Source of the DNA: Streptomyces sp. AW19M42
GTDB lineage: Bacteria > Actinomycetota > Actinomycetes > Streptomycetales > Streptomycetaceae
Direction of reading: 5' to 3'
Assembly (NCBI GenBank): GCA_000470535.1
Contig: CBRG010000128.1
Span: 1 to 58,212, forward strand
Length of the DNA: 58,212 bases
Part shown: positions 26,173 through 34,214 of the stretch, in pieces
Position numbering within the stretch: the stretch's first letter is position 1
Layout of the letters: each line of letters starts with the position of its first letter
Translations under genes and position numbers: made by a program
Notes under the pieces: model-generated
The model's database searches: none
What the model was told of the DNA's origin: nothing
The model's input: only the letters and a program-made list of their open reading frames with translations

Positions 26173-26564
26173 CCCGGTTCACCCGGATACGGACCGGTTT
26201 TCCGGTGGGTCCAAGCTCAAGAAAAGCTCAGATCAATCATGAAGTTCCAGTGCCCCGCACCCCTGTCTGCGTGACATACTTCAAAAGCGCTCCGCATCCC
26301 CCGTCGGAGCGACGGACCGACGCCGGGCAGCTCCCCCCGTGGCTGCTCGGCGTCGCCATTTCTCCGGCAGGGGATGCGTTCGGGTCGGCCGCCTCCGCGG
26401 TCGGCCCAGTGCCTCTCGGGATGCCCGGGAGGATCCAGTGCCGCGTCAGCCACGGTTCGCCCCGTCGCGACGCCCGGCACGCACTCTCGCTCCCGCACCT
26501 GCCGCCGCGCGGCCGCCCTCCGGGCGACGACGGCAGTTTGACGACAGGCCCTAGGGTTGAGTCC
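26173..26564. other. 392-bp non-coding stretch with a 14-bp hairpin and a leaderless promoter
   Basis: CGACGCCGGGCAGC (26318-26331) pairs with 26342-26355 with one wobble, around a C-rich loop; it may terminate the DUF3099 transcript. At the right end TAGGGT (26552-26557) is placed so that transcription would start at or next to the GTG of the following gene (26565), where there is no ribosome site. The rest shows no gene or known RNA. Confidence 0.5.
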
Positions 26565-26804
26565 GTGAACTCCCCTGAATCCGCGGCCGAGAGCGCTGCC
26601 GAAGCCCCCGTCTGTTCCGCCAAGGGCTGTCGTGCCGACGCCGTGTGGGTGCTCGCGTGGAACAACCCGAAGCTGCACACCCCGGACCGCCGCAAGACCT
26701 GGCTGGCCTGTGACGAGCACCGGGAGCACCTGTCCTCGTTCCTGGGTGTGCGGGGCTTCCTCAAGGACGTGGTGACGCTGAAGGAGTGGGAGTCGCCCAC
26801 CTGA
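26565..26804 (+). CDS. small Cys/His-rich protein, probably zinc-binding
   Basis: The 79-residue protein has CSAKGC near residue 15, then LACDEHREHL, a C2/H2-type arrangement that could bind one zinc ion, and a conserved aromatic stretch AVWVLAWNNPKLHTPDRR. I recall homologues in Streptomyces labelled acetone carboxylase; that label has no visible support in such a short protein. The GTG at 26565 lacks a ribosome site and seems to be leaderless. It is convergent with moaA, 19 bp away. Confidence 0.75.
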   Translation: MNSPESAAESAAEAPVCSAKGCRADAVWVLAWNNPKLHTPDRRKTWLACDEHREHLSSFLGVRGFLKDVVTLKEWESPT

Positions 26805-26823
26805 CGGCCCCGCCCCCGGCGCG

Positions 26824-27813
26824 CTACCCGCCGATCGCCGACATCGGGCGGTCGGGCTGGAGGAAGGAGGGGTCGTCCAGGCCGGAGCCGGCCTTCTTGC
26901 CCCACATCGCGAGCCGCCAGATCCGGGCGATCTCGCTGTCCGGCGCGTCCGACCGCAGCGCGCCGCGCAGGTCGGTCTCCTCACGGGCGAACAGACAGGT
27001 GCGCACCTGTCCGTCGGCGGTGAGCCGGGTACGGTCGCAGGCCCGGCAGAACGGCCGGGTGACGGAGGCGATGACGCCGACCCGGTGCGGTCCGCCGTCG
27101 ACCAGCCAACGCTCCGCGGGGGCGGAGCCGCGCTCGTCCCCGCCCTCGGGGGTGAGCTCGAAGCGGGTGCGCAGGGACTGGAGGATGTCACCCGCTGTGA
27201 TCATTCCGTCGCGCTTCCAGCCGTGCTGTGCGTCGAGCGGCATCTGCTCGATGAAGCGGAGCTCGTAGGCGTTGTCCACGGCCCAGGCGAGCAGGTCGGG
27301 TGCCTCGTCGTCGTTGAGCCCCGGCATCAGGACGGTGTTGACCTTGACCGGGGTGAGCCCGGCGTCCCGGGCGGCTTCGAGGCCGGCCAGGACGTCGTGG
27401 TGGCGGTCACGGCGGGTGAGGGTCTTGAACACGTCGGGGCGCAGGGTGTCCAGCGATACGTTGACCCGGTCCAGCCCTGCGGCCTTGAGCGCCGCGGCCG
27501 TCCGCTTCAGCCCGATCCCGTTGGTGGTGATCGACATCTTCGGGCGGGGCTCCAGGGCCGCGCACTGTTCGACGACGGAGACGAGTCCGGGGCGCAGCAG
27601 CGGTTCCCCGCCGGTGAAGCGGACTTCGGTGATGCCGAGCTGCGTGACGGCGATGCGGACGAGCCGGACGATCTCGTCGTCACTCAGCAGGTCCGGCTTG
27701 GCCAGCCACTGCAGGCCTTCCTCCGGCATGCAGTACGTACAGCGCAGATTGCACCGGTCGGTGAGTGACACGCGCAGGTCGGTGGCGACCCGGTCGAAGG
27801 TGTCGATGAGCAT
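26824..27813 (-). CDS. moaA: GTP 3',8-cyclase MoaA
   Basis: This radical-SAM enzyme starts molybdenum-cofactor synthesis by converting GTP to 3',8-cyclo-GTP. The 329 residues contain the SAM cluster C21-x3-C25-x2-C28 (DRCNLRCTYC) and the second 4Fe-4S site in CRACDRTRLTADGQVRTC. They end in the characteristic Gly-Gly tail (SAIGG) that inserts into the active site. FTGGEPLLRPG is the SAM-binding GGE motif. The ATG at 27813 follows GGAGGAGGGGGCCC. No other moa gene is nearby, so Mo-cofactor genes are dispersed. Confidence 0.96.
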   Translation of the reverse strand: MLIDTFDRVATDLRVSLTDRCNLRCTYCMPEEGLQWLAKPDLLSDDEIVRLVRIAVTQLGITEVRFTGGEPLLRPGLVSVVEQCAALEPRPKMSITTNGIGLKRTAAALKAAGLDRVNVSLDTLRPDVFKTLTRRDRHHDVLAGLEAARDAGLTPVKVNTVLMPGLNDDEAPDLLAWAVDNAYELRFIEQMPLDAQHGWKRDGMITAGDILQSLRTRFELTPEGGDERGSAPAERWLVDGGPHRVGVIASVTRPFCRACDRTRLTADGQVRTCLFAREETDLRGALRSDAPDSEIARIWRLAMWGKKAGSGLDDPSFLQPDRPMSAIGG

Positions 27814-27915
27814 GGTGGGCCCCCTCCTCCGGCTGAATTCCCGGTTGCGGTTACTTACTCTTTCGAGACTACGCGAGGCGGGTGACATCACAGGGGCCCG
27901 TTTGACACGAGGTAC

Positions 27916-27955
27916 GCCGCGGCCGCGTCGTAGGACTCTACGACGCGGCCGCGGC
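27916..27955. terminator. 18-bp terminator downstream of the acetate permease
   Basis: GCCGCGGCCGCGTCGTAG (27916-27933) pairs perfectly with 27938-27955 around GACT. It lies 45 bp past the stop of the permease gene, before moaA on the same strand. Confidence 0.85.
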
Positions 27956-27999
27956 AGAGGATCGGTGCGAGAGGCGAACTCCTGGGTGGACTCCTGCTC

Positions 28000-29637
28000 T
28001 CAGTGGGCTCCGATGCCGGTGAGGGACTTGACCTCCAGCTCGGCGTACTTGCCCTTGTCCGGCTCCTCCTTCGACAGGAGGGACCCGATCCAGCCGAGCA
28101 GGAAGCCCAGCGGGATCGAGATCAGGCCGGGGTCCTCCAGCGGGAACCAGGCGAAGTCGACGCCCTTGAACATCGAGGTCTTCTCGTTGCCGGAGACGAC
28201 CGGCGAGAACAGCACCAGGATCACCGAGCTGGCCAGACCGCCGTAGATCGACCACAGCGCGCCCTGGGTGGTGAAGCGCTTCCAGAAGAGGCTGTACAGG
28301 AGCGTGGGCAGGTTGGCCGATGCGGCGACGGCGAAGGCGAGCGCCACCAGACCGGCGACGTTCATGTCGCGGGCGAAGGCGCCCAGCAGGATCGCGGCCG
28401 CGCCGATGAAGACGGTGGCCCAGCGGGCGGCCCGCATCTCCTCCTTCTCGCTGGCCTTCCCCTTGCGGATGACGTTGGCGTAGATGTCGTGGGCGAAGGA
28501 GGACGAGGAGGCGAGGGTGAGGCCCGCGACGACGGCGAGGATGGTGGCGAAGGCGACGGCGGAGATGACGGCGAGCATGACGGCTCCGCCGGTGGAGCCG
28601 ACCCCGCCGAGGTACTCGGCGAGCTGCGGGGCCGCCGCGTTGCCCGCCGGGTTCTTCGCGATGATCTCCTTCGGTCCGATGAGGGCCGCGGCGCCGAATC
28701 CGAGCGCGATCGTCATCAGGTAGAAGGCGCCGATGATGCCGATGGCCCAGTTGACCGACTTACGGGCGGCCTTGGCGGTCGGCACCGTGTAGAAGCGGAT
28801 CAGGATGTGCGGCAGGCCGGCGGTGCCCAGCACCAGGGCGAGGCCGAGGGAGAGGAAGTCCAGCTTCGAGGTGCTGGTGGCGCCGTACTTGAGTCCGGGC
28901 TCCAGGAACGACGCGCCGTGGCCGCTCTTCTCCGCGGCGGTGCCCAGCAGGTCCGAGACGTTGAAGTCGAACTTCCACAGCACCATGAAGGTCATCAGGA
29001 TGGCACCCGCGATGAGCAGCACGGCCTTGACCATCTGCACCCAGGTGGTGCCCTTCATGCCGCCGATGGTGACGTAGACGATCATCAGTACGCCGACCAG
29101 CGCAACGACGAGGATCTTTCCGGCGTCGCTGGTGATGCCGAGGAGCAGGGAGACCAGCACACCCGCGCCGGCCATCTGCGCCAGCAGGTAGAAGATCGAG
29201 ACGATGATGGTGGAGATGCCCGCCGCGGTGCGCACGGGGCGCTGCCGCATCCGGTAGGCGAGCACATCACCCATGGTGTAGCGGCCCGAGTTGCGCAGCG
29301 GTTCCGCCACCAGCAGCAGGGCGACCAGCCAGGCGACGAGGAAGCCGATCGAGTAGAGGAAGCCGTCGTAGCCGAAGAGGGCGATGGCCCCGGCGATGCC
29401 GAGGAACGAGGCGGCGGACATGTAGTCGCCGGAGACCGCGAGTCCGTTCTGGAAGGCGGTGAACTGCCGTCCGCCGGCGTAGAAGTCGGAGGCGCTCTTG
29501 GTCTGCCGGCCGGCCCAGACGGTGATGCCGAGCGTCGCCGCGACGAAGACCGCGAAGAGCGTGATGATCAGCGGCCGGTGCTCGGTGGTGGAGGAGGCGG
29601 CGAGTACGGCGGTGTGGGAGTGGTACGCGGCGCTCAT
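28000..29637 (-). CDS. sodium:solute (cation/acetate) symporter, ActP-like
   Basis: The 545-residue permease of the SSS family has about 13 transmembrane helices. Acetate-permease features include WAGRQTKSASDFYAGGRQFT, GLAVSGDYMSAASFLGIAG in helix 1-2, GGMKGTTWVQM and a late ARWATVFIG block. It would import acetate or similar short acids with Na+ or H+. It overlaps the DUF485 gene by four bases (ATGA), the standard pairing for ActP (YjcH-ActP in E. coli). The terminator at 27916 closes the operon. Exact substrate (acetate, pyruvate, propionate) is not certain. Confidence 0.9.
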   Translation of the reverse strand: MSAAYHSHTAVLAASSTTEHRPLIITLFAVFVAATLGITVWAGRQTKSASDFYAGGRQFTAFQNGLAVSGDYMSAASFLGIAGAIALFGYDGFLYSIGFLVAWLVALLLVAEPLRNSGRYTMGDVLAYRMRQRPVRTAAGISTIIVSIFYLLAQMAGAGVLVSLLLGITSDAGKILVVALVGVLMIVYVTIGGMKGTTWVQMVKAVLLIAGAILMTFMVLWKFDFNVSDLLGTAAEKSGHGASFLEPGLKYGATSTSKLDFLSLGLALVLGTAGLPHILIRFYTVPTAKAARKSVNWAIGIIGAFYLMTIALGFGAAALIGPKEIIAKNPAGNAAAPQLAEYLGGVGSTGGAVMLAVISAVAFATILAVVAGLTLASSSSFAHDIYANVIRKGKASEKEEMRAARWATVFIGAAAILLGAFARDMNVAGLVALAFAVAASANLPTLLYSLFWKRFTTQGALWSIYGGLASSVILVLFSPVVSGNEKTSMFKGVDFAWFPLEDPGLISIPLGFLLGWIGSLLSKEEPDKGKYAELEVKSLTGIGAH

Positions 29638-29999
29638 ACGTCGGCCTCCATACGGGACTTGATGGCCTCGGCCTTCGGGTCCAGCTTCGCGTTGGCATGC
29701 CGCGAGTAGAACCAGGCGATGAGGAAGGTGGTGAGGAACTGGGCGAGGCCGAAGACGAAGGCAACGTTGAAGTTGCTGTACACCTTGGTGCCCATGAAGC
29801 CGCCGGCGTAGTTGGACAGCAGTACGTACAGCAGGTACCAGAGGATGAAAGCGATGGTCAGTGGGAAGGCGAACGAGCGGTACGAGCGGCGCAGTTCGCC
29901 GAATTCCGCGCTCTCCTGCTCCGCGACGAAGGCCTCGGTCGTGGGCTGGGCCGGCCCTGTCTCCGTACTGCCCTCGGGCGGCGGTCCATCGGTAGCCAC
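29634..29999 (-). CDS. DUF485 membrane protein (YjcH-like)
   Basis: The 121-residue protein has an acidic N-terminal tail, then two transmembrane helices (FAFPLTIAFILWYLLYVLL and FVFGLAQFLTTFLIAWFYS) with the family motif between them (NYAGGFMGTKVYSNFNV). DUF485 proteins accompany acetate-type SSS permeases and may be accessory subunits. I chose the GTG at 29999, with GAGGAGA upstream; longer forms are possible. Stop and start overlap with the permease. Confidence 0.85.
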   Translation of the reverse strand: MATDGPPPEGSTETGPAQPTTEAFVAEQESAEFGELRRSYRSFAFPLTIAFILWYLLYVLLSNYAGGFMGTKVYSNFNVAFVFGLAQFLTTFLIAWFYSRHANAKLDPKAEAIKSRMEADV

Positions 30000-30247
30000 G
30001 GAATCTCCTCGCGACGCGGGTGCGGTGGTAGTGGGGACGGTGGATGTCACTGGGGACTTCGGTATCGGGGGTGATGGTGCACCTCCCCCCGACAACGGCA
30101 CGCGGCCCGCGGCGAAGCGGTTCAACGCATGTGCGCACTCTTCCGCCGGCCCCGGGTCACCCCTTCGGGCGCCCCGGTGGGGACGGGTTCTCCTGAACTC
30201 GTTGATGAGCCGGGATGATCAGCGATAGCTTCACTGGTCATGTACGC

Positions 30248-30271
30248 GACTGGACACGCCCGTGTCCGGTC
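30248..30271. promoter_or_regulatory. 24-bp dyad upstream of the subtilase gene
   Basis: GGACACG-CC-CGTGTCC (30252-30267) is a perfect inverted repeat that extends as GAC/GTC past one mismatch on each side. It lies 28-51 bp before the subtilase ATG, a suitable position for an operator. I see no gene in 30000-30298. Confidence 0.5.
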
Positions 30272-30298
30272 GACTGGCACGGATGAAGTGGAGACCCC

Positions 30299-31834
30299 AT
30301 GGCTCATCTGAGATCCGGACGGACACGCGCGCTGGCGCTGCCCGTCGGATTGGCCCTCACCGTCTCGCTCGGCTTTCTGCCGACGGGTTCCGCGTCCGCC
30401 TCCGCGGTGGACGGCCGGACCGCGGCGGCGGTGCCGGCGGACGGACCGAAACTGTCGTACGTGGTGAACACGCGGGGCGGTCCCGGCACCGTCAAGCAGG
30501 TGCGCAAGGCCGTGGAGCGGGCAGGCGGCACGGTGGTGATCGCCTACGACCGGATCGGTGTCCTCGTCGTCCACTCGCAGAACCCGGAATTCGCGCAGTC
30601 CGTCCGCAGGGTCAGGGGCGTGGATTCGGCGGGCGCCACCCGCACCAACCCGATCGTCCCGCAGGCCACCAAGGACATCGGGGTCGAGCAGCCGCTCACC
30701 GCCCAGCAGGAGCGGACCGCCGCGGCGCGGGCGACGGCGGACCAGGACCCGATGGAGCCGCTGCAGTGGGACCTGCCGGCCATCAAGGCGGACAAGGCGC
30801 ACCAGAAGTCACTGGGCAGCCGGAAGGTCACGGTCGCGGTCATCGACACGGGTGTCGACGACACGCATCCGGACCTCGCGCCCAACTTCGACCCGGCCGC
30901 CTCGGCGAACTGTGTGACCGGCGCTCCGGACACCACGCCCGGCTCCTGGCGGCCGAACGCCGGTGAGAGCCCGCACGGCACCCATGTCGCGGGCACCATA
31001 GCCGCGGCGAAGAACGGCATCGGGGTGACGGGCGTCGCTCCGGGGGTGAAGGTCGCCGGTATCAAGGTGGCGAACCCGGACGGGTACTTCTACACCGAGT
31101 CCGTCGTCTGCGGCTTCATGTGGGCGGCAGACCACGGTGTCGACGTCACCAACAACAGCTATTACACAGACCCGTGGATGTACAACTGCAAGGACGACCC
31201 GGACCAGGGCGCACTGGTCGAGGCGGTCGCCCGTGCCACCCGGTACGCGGAGCGCAGGGGCACGGTCAACGTCGCCGCGTCGGGCAACTCGGCCGAGGAC
31301 CTGGCGGCCGACACGATCGAGGACTCGGGCAGCCCGAACGACGGCGACACCACCACCCGGACGATCGACCCGAAGAAGTGCTTCGACATCCCGACGATGC
31401 TGCCGGGTGTCGTGACGGTCTCGGCGACGGGTGCGAAGGGCCTGAAGGCCTCGTACTCGAACTACGGGAACGGCGTCATCGACGTGGCCGCCCCGGGCGG
31501 TGACTCGACGGCCTACCAGCCCCCCGAGCTCCCCGCGACGAACGGTCTGATCCTGTCCACGCTGCCGGGCGGCGAGTACGGCTACATGGCGGGTACGTCG
31601 ATGGCCTCCCCGCACGTGGCGGGCGTGGTGGCGCTGATCAAGTCGAGGCATCCGTACGCCTCCGCGTTCGCGGTGAAGGCGCTGCTGACGGCGGAGGCGG
31701 ACGCCACGGCGTGCGGCGACCCGTACGACATCGACGGTGACGGCACCGTCGACGCGGTCTGCGAGGGCGGCAAGAACCGCAACGGCTTCTACGGGGCCGG
31801 TGTGGTGGACGCCCTGGACGCGGTCCGCTGGTAG
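30299..31834 (+). CDS. secreted S8 family serine peptidase (subtilase)
   Basis: The 511-residue exported protease has a signal peptide (residues 1-36, ending SASASA), a propeptide-like region to about 150, and a subtilisin domain with the full triad. D183 lies in VAVIDTGVDD, H226 in SPHGTHVAGT, and S434 in GTSMASPHVAG; the oxyanion N330 is in AASGN. It should be an extracellular protease. Four cysteines (205, 271, 297, 361) may form disulfides. The ATG at 30299 follows GTGGAGA. A dyad upstream suggests regulated expression. No protease inhibitor gene is nearby. Confidence 0.92.
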   Translation: MAHLRSGRTRALALPVGLALTVSLGFLPTGSASASAVDGRTAAAVPADGPKLSYVVNTRGGPGTVKQVRKAVERAGGTVVIAYDRIGVLVVHSQNPEFAQSVRRVRGVDSAGATRTNPIVPQATKDIGVEQPLTAQQERTAAARATADQDPMEPLQWDLPAIKADKAHQKSLGSRKVTVAVIDTGVDDTHPDLAPNFDPAASANCVTGAPDTTPGSWRPNAGESPHGTHVAGTIAAAKNGIGVTGVAPGVKVAGIKVANPDGYFYTESVVCGFMWAADHGVDVTNNSYYTDPWMYNCKDDPDQGALVEAVARATRYAERRGTVNVAASGNSAEDLAADTIEDSGSPNDGDTTTRTIDPKKCFDIPTMLPGVVTVSATGAKGLKASYSNYGNGVIDVAAPGGDSTAYQPPELPATNGLILSTLPGGEYGYMAGTSMASPHVAGVVALIKSRHPYASAFAVKALLTAEADATACGDPYDIDGDGTVDAVCEGGKNRNGFYGAGVVDALDAVRW

Positions 31835-31889
31835 CGGGTCCGGTGCGGGAGCCGGCGATCGCACCGGCCCCCGCACCGGCCTCACCGGC

Positions 31890-32431
31890 TCACGGCTTGA
31901 TGAGGACCTTCAGCGCCGTGCGCTCGTCCATCGCCTAGTAGCCGGCCGGTACGTCGTCGAGGCCGATGGCGAGGTCGAAGACGGGCGACGGGTCGATGAC
32001 GCCGGACAGCTGCACCCCGGCGCCGACCACCGCGTGGTGGCCGGTGCCTGGGACGTCGGAGAGGGCCGGCAGCGCGGTGAGCGGGCGGTCGTCGGAGGCC
32101 GGCAGCTTGACCAGGAGGCCGTCAGGCCCCGTCGGACCGGACGAAGGGGGCGACGGCCAGGTCGCCGACGGCGAAGCCTTTGACGCCGGAGCCGGCCTCC
32201 TCGACGATCCCGAGGAACGCGTGGCCGATGCCCCACCAGAGCCTGAACGGCCTGGGGAGAACCCCTCGCCGGGCTTGCGGGCGCACTCACCTCGGTGGGC
32301 CCACAAATCGCTGCCGCGGATACAGGCCCGCAGGACCCACAGCGCCACATCGGTGGGCTGCTGGATCGCCGGGTCCGGGACCTCCCGCACGCGGATGCCG
32401 TGGGGGGGGTGTGGATGACGGTGGCACGCAC
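31890..32431 (-). pseudogene. decayed zinc-dependent alcohol dehydrogenase
   Basis: Pieces of a medium-chain zinc alcohol dehydrogenase can be read in several frames. The N-terminus MRATVIHTP starts at GTG 32431, breaks at an eight-C run, and resumes as REVPDPAIQQPTDVALWVLRA and GSDLW. A segment GHAFLGIVEEAGSGVKGFAVGDL follows in another frame after a deletion. The end, PAGY-stop-AMDERTALKVLIKP, contains an in-frame TAG. About half of the usual 340 residues are missing, including the cysteine-rich zinc loop. It is on the same strand as the AGMO-like/YhhN operon, 21 bp downstream, and might once have belonged to it. Confidence 0.82.
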
Positions 32432-32452
32432 GCCTGGGAGTCCTCGCTGATC

Positions 32453-33163
32453 TCAGATGCCGCTACGCCGTCCACGGTACGCACCGGGGCCGGCGCCCAG
32501 CCGTCGAGCACCCGGGGCCAGCGCTCCCAGGGTCAGCAGGAGCTGGGCCGCCACATAGGTGAGCATGACCCAGAAGTCGGGGGCGGGCAGCTGCGGCCGG
32601 TCCGCGATGCCGGTGGCGATCAGGGCGTCGGAGAGCAGGAAGAGCGCGCCGCCGGCCGCCGCGCACCGGCCGAGCACGCGGGACCGGTAGGCCATGGCCG
32701 TGAGCAGCAGGCTGTAGCCGGACAGCGGCAACCGCAGACCGGCCGGCAGCCCCTGCCAGATCAGGGCGAGGAAGGCGCCCAGGACGACCGCGTAGAGGAC
32801 TGCGGGCAGCAGCGGGCCACGGGCCCGTCCGAAGAGCCTGAGGTAGCAGAGGTGTCCGGCCGCGAAGCCGCCCATCCCGATGAGGAAGGCGGCATCGGCG
32901 TCGGCCAGCAGGAACGTGTCACCCACCCAGCCGCAGAGCAGTGCGGCGATCAGCGGCCGGGGCCCGCGCCGGGCGGCGGCGTACCCGGCCAGCAGCGGCA
33001 TCAGCAGCGGCTTGGCGACGAGGTGCGCGAGGCCGCTGTCGGTGAGGACCGCGACGAGGTCGGCGGCGCAGACGGCGAAAAAGGCGAGGAGCAGGGGGCG
33101 TACGAGACGCTCCCGCCGGTCCGGGAACGGTCCGGCGTTCGTCAGCGGCCCGGCGGCGCTCAT
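32453..33163 (-). CDS. YhhN/TMEM86-family lysoplasmalogenase
   Basis: The 236-residue membrane protein has seven or eight hydrophobic helices and the YhhN family features: AKPLLMPLLAGY in helix 2, CGWVGDTFLL in helix 3 and LFLLSDALIA near residue 190. These aspartates form the likely active site. Mammalian TMEM86B and bacterial YhhN-type proteins (for example from Legionella) hydrolyse the vinyl ether bond of lysoplasmalogens, giving a fatty aldehyde. The ATG overlaps the stop of the AGMO-like gene as ATGA, so the two are co-translated, which supports a common lipid substrate. Confidence 0.85.
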   Translation of the reverse strand: MSAAGPLTNAGPFPDRRERLVRPLLLAFFAVCAADLVAVLTDSGLAHLVAKPLLMPLLAGYAAARRGPRPLIAALLCGWVGDTFLLADADAAFLIGMGGFAAGHLCYLRLFGRARGPLLPAVLYAVVLGAFLALIWQGLPAGLRLPLSGYSLLLTAMAYRSRVLGRCAAAGGALFLLSDALIATGIADRPQLPAPDFWVMLTYVAAQLLLTLGALAPGARRLGAGPGAYRGRRSGI

Positions 33164-34065
33164 CCGGTGCGCTCGCGCGCGGGAGCGGCGGCCGGGGTGG
33201 CAGTGGCAGGCGTGACGGGGGCGGCCGTCCGGGTGGCGGGCTGCCAGCCGGGCCCGCGGAAGACCCGTCCGGCGCGCTCGCCCCAACTGCCCGCGGCGCG
33301 CACGTCGCGGGCGATGGCGGCGTACTCGTGGGTGGCGACCCGCAGCGGGTTGAAGGTGTCGATGTTCTTGGTGAGCCCGAACACGGGCCGTTCCGTCTCC
33401 GCCGTGAAGGAGCCGAACCAGCGGTCCCACACGATCAGGATGCCGCCGAAGTTCCGGTCGAGGTAGCCGCCCTGGGAGGCGTGGTGTACCCGGTGGTGGG
33501 AGGGCGTGTTCAGTACGTACTCGAAGGGCCTGGGCAGCTTGTCGACGCGTTCGGTGTGCACCCAGAACTGGTAGACGAGGTTGACCGAGGAGCAGAAGGC
33601 GAGCGCCGCCGGATGGACGCCGCAGGCGATGAGCGGGAGGTAGAAGGGCCAGACGGTCAGCGAGGTCCAGGGCTGGCGCAGCGCGGTGGAGAGGTTGAAC
33701 TTCCGGCTGGAGTGGTGGACCACGTGGCAGGCCCAGAGGATCCGGATGACGTGGTGGCCCCGGTGCGACCAGTAGTAGAAAAAGTCCTGCCCGAGCAGCA
33801 TCAGCGGGACGGTCCACCACAGGACGGGCACGCGCAGCGGCGTCAGCTCGTACACCGCCGTGTAGACGGCGACGATGGGCACCTTCCACAGCAGGTCGAA
33901 GACCAGGCTGCCCAGCCCCATGGTGATGCTGGTGGCGGCGTCCTTGCCCTCGTACCCGGCGGCCTCCTCGTCGGGGTGGAAGTGGTGGAGCGCCATTTCC
34001 AGGACGGTGAGCAGGACGAAGGCCGGTATGGACCAGAGCACTACATCGGGCAGGTTCGTCGGCAT
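33160..34065 (-). CDS. fatty acid hydroxylase / sterol desaturase superfamily, alkylglycerol-monooxygenase-like
   Basis: The 301-residue membrane di-iron protein has all histidine clusters of the superfamily: HHFHP, HRGHH, HVVHHSS and HHRVHH. The segment WACHVVHHSSRKFNLSTALRQP resembles alkylglycerol monooxygenase (AGMO/TMEM195), in which HHSSxxxNLSTALRQ is diagnostic. AGMO cleaves the ether bond of alkylglycerols with O2 and a pterin, releasing a fatty aldehyde. A sterol desaturase or lipid hydroxylase role remains possible. The ATG at 34065 is preferred to an upstream frame without ribosome site. The alanine/proline-rich C-tail is disordered. It is translationally coupled to the lysoplasmalogenase. 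Confidence 0.88.
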   Translation of the reverse strand: MPTNLPDVVLWSIPAFVLLTVLEMALHHFHPDEEAAGYEGKDAATSITMGLGSLVFDLLWKVPIVAVYTAVYELTPLRVPVLWWTVPLMLLGQDFFYYWSHRGHHVIRILWACHVVHHSSRKFNLSTALRQPWTSLTVWPFYLPLIACGVHPAALAFCSSVNLVYQFWVHTERVDKLPRPFEYVLNTPSHHRVHHASQGGYLDRNFGGILIVWDRWFGSFTAETERPVFGLTKNIDTFNPLRVATHEYAAIARDVRAAGSWGERAGRVFRGPGWQPATRTAAPVTPATATPAAAPARERTG

Positions 34066-34214
34066 ATCAGCACCGTAGAGCCGCAGGTCGGCCCGCGAAC
34101 AGACGTTGTTACCAACAAGTATGCGAGACATGGCGTCAGCAATCTTTGGTGACTTCTGACAGCACGGCCGTCGTACGATCCCTCCACCAGGGTCCGACAG
34201 GGGGAGGAACTGCG

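Noticed and set aside
28003..29709. 568-codon frame on the plus strand
   Set aside because: It is antisense to the acetate permease, whose own frame has clear SSS family motifs.
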